From: Bacillus sp. OV166
Lineage (GTDB): Bacteria; Bacillota; Bacilli; Bacillales; Cytobacillaceae
Length of the DNA: 64,000 nucleotides
Direction: 5' to 3'
NCBI RefSeq assembly: GCF_900177675.1
Contig: NZ_FXWM01000001.1
Location: 3,729,001 to 3,793,000, forward strand
Positions 34,467-43,075 of this stretch are shown here, piece by piece (the stretch's first letter is position 1; every line of letters begins with the position of its first letter). Below the pieces are notes generated by a model. The model was not told where the DNA came from. It was given only the letters and a program-made list of their open reading frames with translations, and made no database searches. Both the position numbers and the translations under genes were made by a program.

Positions 34467-35147
34467 ATGTCTAAAAGGTCCTATTCTGTAGAAGAAAAAT
34501 TCGAGATATTGAAAGTGTTGGTGGATAATCAATATTCGATAAACGAAGTCGCATCAATTTATAAAGTACACCACTCCTCTATTTTGGAATGGAAACATAA
34601 ATTTGATAAGTATGGGACGGACGGTCTAAAGGAGTCTTCCACTTGGAAAAGGTATTCTAAGGAACTAAAACTATCCGCCATAAGGGATTACCTTTCTGGT
34701 AAATATTCTTTACGAGAGATTACAAGAAGGTATGAAATATCGGATTTATCGGTCCTCAGGAAATGGATTAACAAGTATAATAGTCATAGTGAATTAAAGG
34801 ATACGTCACACGGAAGGACGAGCTCTATGACTAAAGGAAGAAAAACCACTTTAGATGAACGGAAACAAATTGTTTATTATTGCTTGGAGAACGGTAAAGA
34901 TTATCAAAAAGCAGCCGAGACCTATCAAGTTTCTTATCAACAAGTATATCAGTGGGTTAAAAAGCATGAAGATGGTGGAGACGAAGCGCTTAGGGATAAG
35001 CGAGGAAAGAATAAAGTAGAAGCAGAGCTTTCTCCAGAAGAGAAGGTTAAACTCGAGATGCGAAAGCTGGAAAAAGAAAATGAACGTTTACGTGCAGAGA
35101 ACGAATTCTTAAAAAAGTTAGAGGAGATCGAAAGGAGGCGAAGATAA
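34467..35147 (+). CDS. IS3-family transposase OrfA
   Basis: A 226-aa protein with two or three helix-turn-helix units (YSVEEKFEILKVLVDNQYSI, YSLREITRRYEISDLSVLRKW, YQKAAETYQVSYQQVYQWV) for end binding. A C-terminal leucine-zipper-like coiled coil (KLEKENERLRAENEFLKKL) follows. The slippery heptamer A-AAA-AAG at 35111-35117 lies near its end, so part of the ribosomes should shift -1 to make OrfAB. Confidence 0.93.
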   Translation: MSKRSYSVEEKFEILKVLVDNQYSINEVASIYKVHHSSILEWKHKFDKYGTDGLKESSTWKRYSKELKLSAIRDYLSGKYSLREITRRYEISDLSVLRKWINKYNSHSELKDTSHGRTSSMTKGRKTTLDERKQIVYYCLENGKDYQKAAETYQVSYQQVYQWVKKHEDGGDEALRDKRGKNKVEAELSPEEKVKLEMRKLEKENERLRAENEFLKKLEEIERRRR

Positions 35148-36025
35148 GTCAAATTCGATTTGAAGATAAGTATATCGCAATTCAAGAGCTACATCAGGAA
35201 GAAAATCTCGCTATTGTCTTACTCTGTGAGGTTGCAGGAATTGCACGATCTGCTTATTATAAGTGGCTAAATCGCACACCTTCTGTTCGTGAGATTCGAA
35301 ATGAAGAAATTATAAAGGAAATGAAGTCTCTTCATGAGAAAGTTGATGGAATCTATGGATACCGTCAAATGACTTTAAATATGAATCGAAAATTCGAGGA
35401 GGACCTCAATCATAAGCGAATTTATAGACTAATGAAGATATCTGGCCTTGAAAGCGTCATTCGGAAAAAGAAGAAACGTTATAAGCCCTCAACTCCCCAA
35501 CACGTTGCAGAAAATGTGCTCAATCGTGAGTTCACAGCGGAAAAACCGAATGAAAAATGGGTTACGGATGTCACCGAATTTAAATATGGCCAATCAAAAA
35601 AGGCTTATTTAAGTGCGATTCGTGATCTATATGATGGGTCGATTGTTAGCTATGTTTTAGGACATTCAAATAATAATAACCTTGTCTTTAAGACACTAGA
35701 CCAAGCAATAACCCATTTAGATGGAGACAAACCACTTATTCATAGTGATCGAGGGTATCAATACACCTCTCATGGATTTAAACGAAAGTTAGATGCCGAA
35801 GAGATGACGCATAGTATGTCGCGGGTGGGTAGATGTATTGATAACGGGCCAATGGAATCTTTTTGGGGAACACTTAAATGTGAAAAGTATTATTTACATA
35901 AGTATGAGACATTCGAAGAACTTTCTATTGCGATAGACGATTACATTAAATTTTATAATTATGAAAGATATCAAAAACGACTAAACGGCCTTAGCCCTAT
36001 GGAATATAGAGCTAAAGCCGCTTAG
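35117..36025 (+). CDS. IS3-family transposase OrfB (DDE integrase core), -1 frame
   Basis: The frame is open from the slip site to 36025 (about 302 aa after the shift). It has an N-terminal HTH_21-like part (GIARSAYYKWL, then GIYGYRQMTLNMNRKF) and an integrase catalytic core with Asp in WVTDVTEF, Asp in IHSDRGYQYTS and Glu in GPMESFWGTLKCE. The first ATG in frame is at 35321 and would cut off the N-terminal part, so expression as an OrfAB fusion is more likely. An AAAGGAGG at 35131-35138 could also allow internal initiation at ATA/ATT. Confidence 0.9.
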   Translation, partial: VRGDRKEAKISQIRFEDKYIAIQELHQEENLAIVLLCEVAGIARSAYYKWLNRTPSVREIRNEEIIKEMKSLHEKVDGIYGYRQMTLNMNRKFEEDLNHKRIYRLMKISGLESVIRKKKKRYKPSTPQHVAENVLNREFTAEKPNEKWVTDVTEFKYGQSKKAYLSAIRDLYDGSIVSYVLGHSNNNNLVFKTLDQAITHLDGDKPLIHSDRGYQYTSHGFKRKLDAEEMTHSMSRVGRCIDNGPMESFWGTLKCEKYYLHKYETFEELSIAIDDYIKFYNYERYQKRLNGLSPMEYRAKAA

Positions 36026-36101
36026 TGCATTTTTATTATTTCCACTGTCTACTTGACGGGGGGCAGTTCAATTTGTAAATACATGGGTTCTTTTTTTATT
36101 T

Positions 36102-37457
36102 TCATCTAATTTTCTGAAGTGACTCAGTAAGTGTTTTGATCAGGAAGGTTAAATCTACCTGCTTAATCGTTAATGGCGGTGCCAGTGTTAATACATTGTT
36201 ATATCCTGCTACTGTTGCGCCATTTTTTCCGATGATAATTCCTTCCTGCTTACAATTGACGATAACCTGATTGACAAGGTCATTCTCCAATGGTTCCTTG
36301 GTCCGCTTATCCTTTACTAATTCAATTCCGATCAATAACCCTTTTCCACGGACATCGCCAACATGGGGATGGTCTTGTAAAAGATTCTTTAAATCATTTA
36401 AGAGTTGCTCCCCTAAATCACGGGAACGATCAAATAATTTTTCATTTTCCATAATTTCAAGATTTTTTAAAGCGAGCGCACAAGCAGCTGGATTTCCTCC
36501 AAACGTATTGACATGGCGGAAGTAATCATACTCCTCTGTGCCTTTAAATGCTTCGTAAATGTCTTTACGGACAGCTGTAACGGAAAGGGGCAGGTACGCA
36601 CTGGTAATCCCTTTTGCCATCGTTATGATGTCTGGCTTCACGCCATAGTTCATAAACCCGAATGGCTTTCCTGTACGGCCGAAGCCACAAATGACTTCAT
36701 CGACAATGAGCAGTGCCCCGTGTTTTTCACATACCTCTTTTGCCGCTTTCATATAGCCATCGGGCGGAATGAGGACACCACCTCCGGTAATAATCGGTTC
36801 CATAATCATTGCCGCAATTGTTTCACTTAACTCCCATGTCATGGTCCGGTCAATTTCTTTGACGGAAGACAATTCCTTCGGATCTCCTACATTCGTATCA
36901 TCCCGGTAGGAATCCGGTGGTGAGACATGAATAAAACCTGGTGCAAGCGGTTCGTACTTGTATTTTCTTTGCGCTTGCCCGGTGGCAGCCAAGGCCCCCA
37001 TAGAATTCCCGTGATACGCTCGATAGCGGGAGACAATTTTGTAACGATTTTGTTCACCCTTTTGCTGATGGTACTGTCTTACTATTTTAAAGGCGGTTTC
37101 GTTTGCCTCGGAGCCGCTGTTTGAGAAAAAGATGACATATTCATCTCCTAACATCTGATTCAGCTTTTCTGCTAGTTTAATTGCTGGAACATGGCTTTGA
37201 GAAAGTGGAAAATAGGCCATTTCCTTCAGTTGTTCATAGGCCGCTTCGGCAAGCTCGGTCCTGCCATAACCGACGTTCACACACCAAAGGCCTGCCATCG
37301 CATCTAAGTAACGTTTCCCGTCGGCATCAGTCACCCATGACCCTTCAGCCTTGGCTGCAACGATTGTGGCTTTAGGGTTATAAGGCTTCATTGAGTGCCA
37401 TACATATTTATCATCCTGTTCCAATAAAGTTTCCTGAGGACGACTTGTTTGAACCAT
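36102..37457 (-). CDS. class III omega-aminotransferase (beta-alanine--pyruvate type)
   Basis: The start is placed at 37457 (MVQTSRPQE) after GGAGGG; 451 aa. A PLP fold-type I enzyme with SGSEANETAFKIVRQYH, RYRAYHGNSMGALA, IVDEVICGFGRTGKPF and the PLP Lys in ITMAKGITSAYLPLS (about residue 284). Next to the malonate-semialdehyde dehydrogenase and pyrimidine genes, it most likely moves the amino group of beta-alanine to pyruvate, giving malonate semialdehyde. Its terminator is interrupted by the IS downstream. Confidence 0.88.
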   Translation of the reverse strand: MVQTSRPQETLLEQDDKYVWHSMKPYNPKATIVAAKAEGSWVTDADGKRYLDAMAGLWCVNVGYGRTELAEAAYEQLKEMAYFPLSQSHVPAIKLAEKLNQMLGDEYVIFFSNSGSEANETAFKIVRQYHQQKGEQNRYKIVSRYRAYHGNSMGALAATGQAQRKYKYEPLAPGFIHVSPPDSYRDDTNVGDPKELSSVKEIDRTMTWELSETIAAMIMEPIITGGGVLIPPDGYMKAAKEVCEKHGALLIVDEVICGFGRTGKPFGFMNYGVKPDIITMAKGITSAYLPLSVTAVRKDIYEAFKGTEEYDYFRHVNTFGGNPAACALALKNLEIMENEKLFDRSRDLGEQLLNDLKNLLQDHPHVGDVRGKGLLIGIELVKDKRTKEPLENDLVNQVIVNCKQEGIIIGKNGATVAGYNNVLTLAPPLTIKQVDLTFLIKTLTESLQKIR

Positions 37458-37478
37458 CGTGCTTCCCTCCATTTCAAA

Positions 37479-37491
37479 GGTGCCTGACACC
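37479..37491. repeat. GGTGCCTGACACC intergenic motif, copy 2
   Basis: Identical to the copy at 5805-5817. Sits in the 55-bp gap between the dehydrogenase and aminotransferase genes. Confidence 0.5.
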
Positions 37492-37512
37492 AAAAGTAAT
37501 TTTGCCACTTGC

Positions 37513-38979
37513 TTAACCGTCAAAACGAGATGTAATCATTTTTTTGCGCGTATAGAAATTTAAGCCGTCTTTCCCGTTTACATGCATGTCACCATAGAAG
37601 GAATCCTTCCAGCCCGAAAATGGGAAGAATGCCATTGTTGCCGGTACGCCAACATTAATGCCAAGCATACCTGCTTCTGCTTCTTCACGGAATTGACGGA
37701 TCGCTTTCGCATTGTTCGTATAGATGGTTGCGCCGTTGCCATACCTGGACTTTCGAATATATTCCAACCCTTCGTCTAAATCATTGGCACGAAGGAGACT
37801 TAATACCGGGGCAAAGAGTTCCTCCTTGGCAATTGTCATTTCAGGTGTGACGTGATCAAAAATAGTAGGTCCCAAGAAATTTCCTTCTGGGAGCTCATCC
37901 ATTTCTCTGCGTCCATCCCTAATCAAATCAGCGCCTTCCGCAAGGCCTTTTTCAATATAGCCAAGTACTTTTTCACGGTGTTCCCTCCGGATAATCGGTG
38001 TTAATAACACTTCATCATCCATTCCGTTACCAATGATTAGTTCATCTGCCTTTTTCTTTAATGCGGCTACAAACGGCTCATTATCACCGACAACAACAAC
38101 TGCACTGCAGGCCATACAACGTTGTCCCGCACTTCCAAACGTAGAAGTTATCACATGTTGGACAGCCTTATCCATATCTGCATCAGGCATGACAATATGA
38201 TGATTTTTAGCTCCAGATAGGGCTTGAACTCTCTTTCCTTCTGCAGCAGCTCGCTGATAAACATACTTTGCAACAGGTTGTGAGCCAACAAATGAAATGG
38301 CCGCAATGTCCATATGCTCGAGTAAGCCATTGACAACATCATGAGCACCGTGGACCACATTTAACACGCCTTTTGGTGCACCAGCTTCCATGAACAACTC
38401 TGCTAATCTATTAGCTAATATTGGTGTGCGTTCAGATGGCTTTAGCACAAACGTATTACCACAAGCGATCGCTAGCGGGAACATCCATAGCGGGACCATC
38501 ATCGGGAAGTTAAAGGGTGTAATCCCGCCGACAATCCCTACAGGGTAACGGAACATTTCGGAATCAATATCTTCAGCAATACCTGATAACGTTTCTCCCA
38601 TCATTAACGTTGGAGCACCTGATGCAAATTCAACACACTCAATCCCGCGCTGGACCTCACCGTAAGCTTCTTTGTATGCCTTTCCATTTTCTAGCACAAT
38701 TAATCTTGCTAATTCTTTATGGTTTTCAGTTAACAGATGGTGGTATTTAAAAAGAATTCTGGCTCTTTTTGGAACCGGGACATTCTTCCACTCCTTAAAT
38801 GCAGCCTTAGCCGCTGCCACTGCTAGATTTACATCCTCTTTCGTTGACACAGGCACCTTTGTTAACAGCTCATTCGTAGCAGGATTGGGTACATCTAGTG
38901 TTTGGACGCTGTTCGAGTTCACCCATTCACCGTTAATGAAATTTTTTAAAATGGCCGTATCTTTTTTTGTTACACTCAT
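37513..38979 (-). CDS. mmsA: CoA-acylating methylmalonate/malonate-semialdehyde dehydrogenase
   Basis: A 488-aa aldehyde dehydrogenase of the MmsA/IolA subfamily. GGITPFNFPMMVPLWMFPLA is the cofactor region, GQRCMACSAVVVVG holds the catalytic Cys (about residue 285), and EELFAPVLSLLRANDLDEG follows. No classical Glu general base is needed in this CoA-dependent family. It converts malonate semialdehyde plus CoA to acetyl-CoA, the last step of uracil degradation here. SD AGGAGG; in operon with the aminotransferase. Confidence 0.92.
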   Translation of the reverse strand: MSVTKKDTAILKNFINGEWVNSNSVQTLDVPNPATNELLTKVPVSTKEDVNLAVAAAKAAFKEWKNVPVPKRARILFKYHHLLTENHKELARLIVLENGKAYKEAYGEVQRGIECVEFASGAPTLMMGETLSGIAEDIDSEMFRYPVGIVGGITPFNFPMMVPLWMFPLAIACGNTFVLKPSERTPILANRLAELFMEAGAPKGVLNVVHGAHDVVNGLLEHMDIAAISFVGSQPVAKYVYQRAAAEGKRVQALSGAKNHHIVMPDADMDKAVQHVITSTFGSAGQRCMACSAVVVVGDNEPFVAALKKKADELIIGNGMDDEVLLTPIIRREHREKVLGYIEKGLAEGADLIRDGRREMDELPEGNFLGPTIFDHVTPEMTIAKEELFAPVLSLLRANDLDEGLEYIRKSRYGNGATIYTNNAKAIRQFREEAEAGMLGINVGVPATMAFFPFSGWKDSFYGDMHVNGKDGLNFYTRKKMITSRFDG

Positions 38980-39136
38980 ATATCTAACCTCCTAAATTTT
39001 TTATATATAGTGTTTGAATTTTCTACCTTGATAGCCTTATAATCTCATTATCTCGTATCTAAACCACGCTTTCATTAGACGAACTGTTAATTGAGGCGAA
39101 CCAATTCTTTGACGATTTGAATAGTCAATTGGACAT

Positions 39137-40768
39137 TTATTCTGTTTTTCTGAAACTGGTATTGCTTGTATTTTGTTGGGAAGCTGATAAGTAATCTTGG
39201 ACAAGTAGCATGAATTCGATAGCTACTCGTTTTTCATGTTCCATAAAGTCTTCTCCCAGAATGTTTTCAAGCTTTTGTAGGCGATGGTACAGTGTTTGCC
39301 TGACAATAAAAAGCTTGCTTGCGGCTTCTTGTTTTGATCCATTACATTCTAAATAGACCTTTAATGTCTCTAGCAGCTTGCCATTATATTTTTGATCATA
39401 TTGAATAACAGGCTGTAAATACTCTGCTGCAATCTCTTTTAGGTTAACGTGTTTACTCATTTGTGAAATAAGACGATATAAATGCAGATCCTCATAAAAA
39501 TAATAGGTCGCTTTATTGGTCATCTTTTGTTGTATTCGCTGAGTTTCCTTCGCTGTGAGATAACTTTTATGTACTTCATTTAAATTTCCAATAAAATTTC
39601 CTACCGCAATCAAGATTTTTGCTGAGCACTGTTTTCTAATAAACTCTGATTCGGTAATGGATTCAATTGCCTTCTTAATCCGTTCCTTTACATTCTTTTT
39701 CGTCCGATTATTTACAAGAATGAATGTAAGCTCATTCCTTTTTTCAACAGGAAACACAGTGAAGCCATTCTGTTCAAATACCGAGCGAAATAATAACTTT
39801 AAATAGGTAACATCTTGGGTTATTTTTTCTTTTAGAGGAATAAGCTTTGTGATTAAGACCACTGCTTCATTCGTTTTTGTTTTAATCCCGTTCAGGGTAA
39901 AATATTCACTAATGCTTTCGAGTGAATGTTCACCCTCAAGCCAGCCGTAAAGCCACTCAAACTCCTCGACACGCTTTTTTTCTTCAACATACATTTCCCT
40001 TAATAAATGCTGGGCCAGTGCTGTTGCGGTACGATCCAAAATCAATAAATCGTATTCACTGATAGGGATATCCTCTGAACAAATAAATAACTCTGCATAT
40101 TCTTGTCCAAACAAGAATATAGGGGCAGACGCTATATGATCACATGGGTGTATTTTGGTCCCTTCAAGCTGGGTCATTAGTTTTTTTTGTTCAGTTTGAC
40201 TAATTTCCGGGACAAATTCATAGTCCAGATTCTTTAAGCGGAAAATAATTTGTAAGTCCAATGCAGAAAAAATGCATTGAAGAATATCACCATAACTCTC
40301 CATCGTTAGAAGTCGTTTATTTAAGCTTTGCGAGTAATGCTCTAAATCTGAAATCTTCTGGTATTGCTGGTTAATAATGATTGAGTGGATGTCTTGAGTA
40401 ATTTTCACAAACGGAACTTCCTGTGTAAAAATAATAATCGGAAATTGATGTTCATTAGCAATATCTATGACTTCCGCTGGGATGGCTGTCATGTATGTCC
40501 CCATTTCAATACATAAACCAGCTGCATTGTTTTCAAGAAATTCCATTATCATCGAAACAAATAAATCGGTATTATCTTTCCAGGCAACACCTGTTGCTAG
40601 AATAAGTTCATCTCCATTAAGAAGATTTCGAATACTGGTGACCTCGACGATATGAACCCATTTGACGAATCGATGAATACCGTCTTCCCCAGCGATAACC
40701 CGTGCATTTTCAAAATGCTTTCGATTTAAAATATCTGCCACCGTTAATTGAAAATGTTCTTTCATCAT
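39137..40768 (-). CDS. PucR family transcriptional regulator
   Basis: The start is placed at the first ATG of ATGATG at 40768 after GAGGAG; 543 aa. It has an N-terminal PucR domain (LTVADILNRKHFENARVIAG, ATGVAWKDNTDLF), a CdaR GGDEF-like middle, and a C-terminal HTH_30 (VYLECNGSKQEAASKLFIVRQTLYHRLQKL). PucR-type proteins activate purine or pyrimidine catabolic genes. Its position between the two halves of the pathway makes it the likely local regulator. Confidence 0.9.
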   Translation of the reverse strand: MMKEHFQLTVADILNRKHFENARVIAGEDGIHRFVKWVHIVEVTSIRNLLNGDELILATGVAWKDNTDLFVSMIMEFLENNAAGLCIEMGTYMTAIPAEVIDIANEHQFPIIIFTQEVPFVKITQDIHSIIINQQYQKISDLEHYSQSLNKRLLTMESYGDILQCIFSALDLQIIFRLKNLDYEFVPEISQTEQKKLMTQLEGTKIHPCDHIASAPIFLFGQEYAELFICSEDIPISEYDLLILDRTATALAQHLLREMYVEEKKRVEEFEWLYGWLEGEHSLESISEYFTLNGIKTKTNEAVVLITKLIPLKEKITQDVTYLKLLFRSVFEQNGFTVFPVEKRNELTFILVNNRTKKNVKERIKKAIESITESEFIRKQCSAKILIAVGNFIGNLNEVHKSYLTAKETQRIQQKMTNKATYYFYEDLHLYRLISQMSKHVNLKEIAAEYLQPVIQYDQKYNGKLLETLKVYLECNGSKQEAASKLFIVRQTLYHRLQKLENILGEDFMEHEKRVAIEFMLLVQDYLSASQQNTSNTSFRKTE

Positions 40769-40810
40769 TTGGCTCTCCTCGCAAAAGTGAAAACAGATTG
40801 AATAGGTGAA

Positions 40811-40838
40811 AAAGGATTGGTCCTGCAACCAATCCTTT
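40811..40838 (-). terminator. terminator of 80-aa protein gene
   Basis: AAAGGATTGGT / ACCAATCCTTT perfect 11-bp stem, 10 bp past the stop. Confidence 0.8.
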
Positions 40839-40848
40839 CAATATATAT

Positions 40849-41091
40849 CTAGAGTATTATCGGGAAGTTTACTTTTATTTCACTAAGCATTGACTCAAAT
40901 TCATTTCGATCTAGAAAGTCTTCAGACTGCCAATTTTCCATGATCCAGGCCACTAATTCTTTAGGAGAGTTGAAGTACTCACCGCTAGAATCAGATTTTC
41001 GTATCGTATAACGTCCATTGTCTTCATCTATTGTGACTACACAAGGGTACGCATTATCCTTTGATCTTAAATAGAATTCCAAACTTCCCAC
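40849..41091 (-). CDS. hypothetical protein, 80 aa
   Basis: Not recognised. A small soluble acidic protein. The beta-rich first half (GSLEFYLRSKDNAYPCVVTI, GRYTIRKSD) is followed by helices (SPKELVAWIMENWQ, DRNEFESMLSEI). It is followed by a terminator. It lies 30 bp after the 72-aa gene. No link to pyrimidine chemistry can be seen. Confidence 0.65.
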   Translation of the reverse strand: MGSLEFYLRSKDNAYPCVVTIDEDNGRYTIRKSDSSGEYFNSPKELVAWIMENWQSEDFLDRNEFESMLSEIKVNFPIIL

Positions 41092-41121
41092 CCCTATTAT
41101 TATCTTTTAACACTTAGCACC

Positions 41122-41340
41122 TCACGAACTTGTGTGATTCTGCTTCAATAAAAGACTAGTAAAATATTTTCGTGCATTTGCTGTTCCAATCAAAAGTGTT
41201 TCAAATACATTTCCTTTGGGATGTAAAAATTCCACAGTAGCCCCATTTAAATGTTCTTTAACACCATTTATGCGATAGCCCTTCTGAATAAGGAAATCAA
41301 TTTTGTCTCTTTCATCTAGAAATTGCTGATAATCTGACAT
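41122..41340 (-). CDS. hypothetical protein, 72 aa
   Basis: The start is set at 41340 (MSDYQQFLDE) after GGGGGAG. A charged N-terminal helix, then GYRINGVKEHLNGATVEFLH and NARKYFTSLLLKQ. Not recognised; weak overall likeness to the 82-aa protein at 9575-9823. Its ribosome site lies within the 3' edge of the NCS1 permease remnant, so it seems to have been brought next to it by a deletion. Confidence 0.65.
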   Translation of the reverse strand: MSDYQQFLDERDKIDFLIQKGYRINGVKEHLNGATVEFLHPKGNVFETLLIGTANARKYFTSLLLKQNHTSS

Positions 41341-41530
41341 CAAATCTCCCCCTTTTATTTTTTGGTGCCTTGATGAAGCGTGAAATAGTGGGAATATCTG
41401 CACTTAATGTCGCCCAAAAACCCATATTACTAAAAATAACAACTAAAAAGGCTGAAAAAGCAGCGCCGCCGGTTACAGGGGACTCGACCCAACTCCAGAC
41501 CTCTCTGCCCGCAGCTGTTGCCTGACAAAT
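41341..41530 (-). pseudogene. remnant of NCS1-family nucleobase permease
   Basis: An open minus-strand stretch with no start translates in part to ESPVTGGAAFSAF and VIFSNMGFWATLSADIPTIS, followed by RFIKAPK. The GFWATLxxxIPxxxRF pattern with an upstream GGAA is characteristic of NCS1 cytosine/uracil/allantoin/hydantoin permeases (middle of the protein). Only about 55 of the expected approximately 480 residues remain. It sits between hydA and small genes, where a pyrimidine permease would be expected. Confidence 0.7.
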
Positions 41531-41559
41531 TCAACAAACGGTCAACAACAATTAATCAA

Positions 41560-41588
41560 GCAATTGCTCAGCAAATCTGAGCAATTGC
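41560..41588. terminator. hairpin downstream of hydA
   Basis: GCAATTGCTCA / TGAGCAATTGC perfect 11-bp stem with a 7-nt loop, 47 bp past the hydA stop. No U-tract, so it could be a processing or stability hairpin. Confidence 0.4.
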
Positions 41589-41635
41589 AGATAGGAGTAG
41601 TTCGATTAGTGTTTAAGTGAAGCTAAGATAATTAG

Positions 41636-43054
41636 CTAGATAGATAGTGTTTCACTTTGGTTTACTAGTGTATTTTTATTATATTTTGCCCTCTTCAAAT
41701 ATTGGCCAGAACCTGGTTTTCCAACAAATTGCTTGTCGCGAACAACAAATTCCCCACGTGACAACACCGAAACCGGCTCGCCGGTTACCTTCATACCTTC
41801 AAACGCATTGTAATCAACAGCCATATGATGTGTTTCGGCCGAAATCACACGTTCGATATTCGGATCAAAGATAACAATGTCTGCATCTGCACCGATGGTG
41901 ATTGTCCCTTTTTTCGGGAATAAGCCAAAAAGCTTTGCGCTGCGGGTTGAGGTAATATCAACAAATTGATTTAGACTAATCCGTCCCTTCTTCACCCCCT
42001 CAGAGAATAATACCGACAAACGATCTTCAATAATTGGACCGCCGTTCGGTATTTTAGTAAAATCATCTCTTCCTAAATCCTTTTGCCCTTTAAAATCAAA
42101 GGAACATTGGTCAGAACCAATCGTTTGCAATTGACCACTCTTCAAAGCATTCCAAAGAACATCCTGATTCCACTTCTCTCTTAATGGCGGTGACCAAACA
42201 TATTTAGCCCCTTCAAAATTAGGCTTTTCTAAACAGTCTTGATCAAGGACTAAATATTGAGGACAGGTTTCTCCCCAGACATCAAAGCCCTTGCTTCGGG
42301 CTATCGCTATTTGTTCCACTGCATCTGCACAAGAGACATGTACTACGTATAGCTGTGAATTGGCAAGTCCCGTAAATTTTGCTGCACGCCCTGTAGCTTC
42401 GCCCTCTAATTCCTGCGGTCTCGTTAGTGCGTGATAAATCGGGGCCGTTTTCCCTTCATCAAGGGCTTTTTTCGTTAAGTAATCAATGACATCCCCATTT
42501 TCTGCATGGACCATGACCAAGGCTCCGTGTTCTTTTGCAGAGATAAGTGTCTTGAACAATGTTTCATCATCCGCTTGAAATACATTTTTGTAAGCCATAA
42601 ATACCTTAAAAGAGGTAATTCCTTCTTCAGTAATAACTTGAGGGAGCTCACTGAGAACATTCTCGTTGATTTCTGAGATCATTAAGTGGAAACCATAATC
42701 AATAACAGCTTTTTCTCCTGATTTATCATGCCATGTTTGAATCGCATTTTTCAGCGGCTCCCCCTTATTGGTTAAGCAAAAATCAATAACCGTTGTCGTT
42801 CCGCCAAAGGCAGCAGCAATGGTCCCTGATTCGAAATCATCCTTTGTCACCGTTCCACCAAATGGCATATCGAGATGGGTGTGTGGATCGATCCCTCCAG
42901 GAAAAACAAAACAACCTTTCGCATCGATTATTTCCGCGCCAGTCGCTGATAGATTTGTCCCGATTTGTGATATTTTACCATCTTCAATTAATATTTCTGC
43001 TTGGTATGTGTCTGTAGCCGTGACAATGGTTCCGTTTTTGATAATTTTTTTCAT
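41636..43054 (-). CDS. hydA: dihydropyrimidinase / D-hydantoinase
   Basis: 472 aa; the start is the ATG at 43054 after GGAGGG (a TTG just before is less likely). An amidohydrolase-superfamily TIM barrel with metal ligands in GGIDPHTHLDMPFGG, carboxylated Lys in TSFKVFMAYKNVF, His in VMVHAENGD and VVHVSCADAVEQI, and Asp in TIGSDQCSF. It opens dihydrouracil to N-carbamoyl-beta-alanine. It lies 21 bp downstream of preA in the preT-preA-hydA operon. Confidence 0.94.
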   Translation of the reverse strand: MKKIIKNGTIVTATDTYQAEILIEDGKISQIGTNLSATGAEIIDAKGCFVFPGGIDPHTHLDMPFGGTVTKDDFESGTIAAAFGGTTTVIDFCLTNKGEPLKNAIQTWHDKSGEKAVIDYGFHLMISEINENVLSELPQVITEEGITSFKVFMAYKNVFQADDETLFKTLISAKEHGALVMVHAENGDVIDYLTKKALDEGKTAPIYHALTRPQELEGEATGRAAKFTGLANSQLYVVHVSCADAVEQIAIARSKGFDVWGETCPQYLVLDQDCLEKPNFEGAKYVWSPPLREKWNQDVLWNALKSGQLQTIGSDQCSFDFKGQKDLGRDDFTKIPNGGPIIEDRLSVLFSEGVKKGRISLNQFVDITSTRSAKLFGLFPKKGTITIGADADIVIFDPNIERVISAETHHMAVDYNAFEGMKVTGEPVSVLSRGEFVVRDKQFVGKPGSGQYLKRAKYNKNTLVNQSETLSI

Positions 43055-43075
43055 CAATAATTCCCTCCATATCTT

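Larger units (their letters stand above)
34402..36065 (+). mobile_element. IS3-family insertion sequence (IS150-like)
   Basis: 1664 bp. The terminal inverted repeats start TGCTCCCC...GTAGACAG (left) and TGCCCCCC...GTAGACAG (right), with several mismatches between. It carries orfA and orfB with a -1 frameshift site. Flanks ATA | GTT show no target duplication. All DDE residues are present, so it may be active. Confidence 0.9.
34371..36096. terminator. terminator hairpin split by IS element
   Basis: Left arm AAAAAAGAACCCATG (34371-34385) and right arm CATGGGTTCTTTTTT (36082-36096) are perfect 15-bp complements separated by the IS. With the IS removed, the inner flanks extend the stem and close with TTGA-TAGT-TCAA. 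The hairpin would have ended both the heptad-repeat gene and the convergent aminotransferase gene. Confidence 0.75.

Noticed and set aside
41461..41530. tRNA-like look of the GGGACTCGACCC segment near hydA
   Set aside because: No acceptor or D arm could be paired; the bases are explained by the NCS1 remnant.
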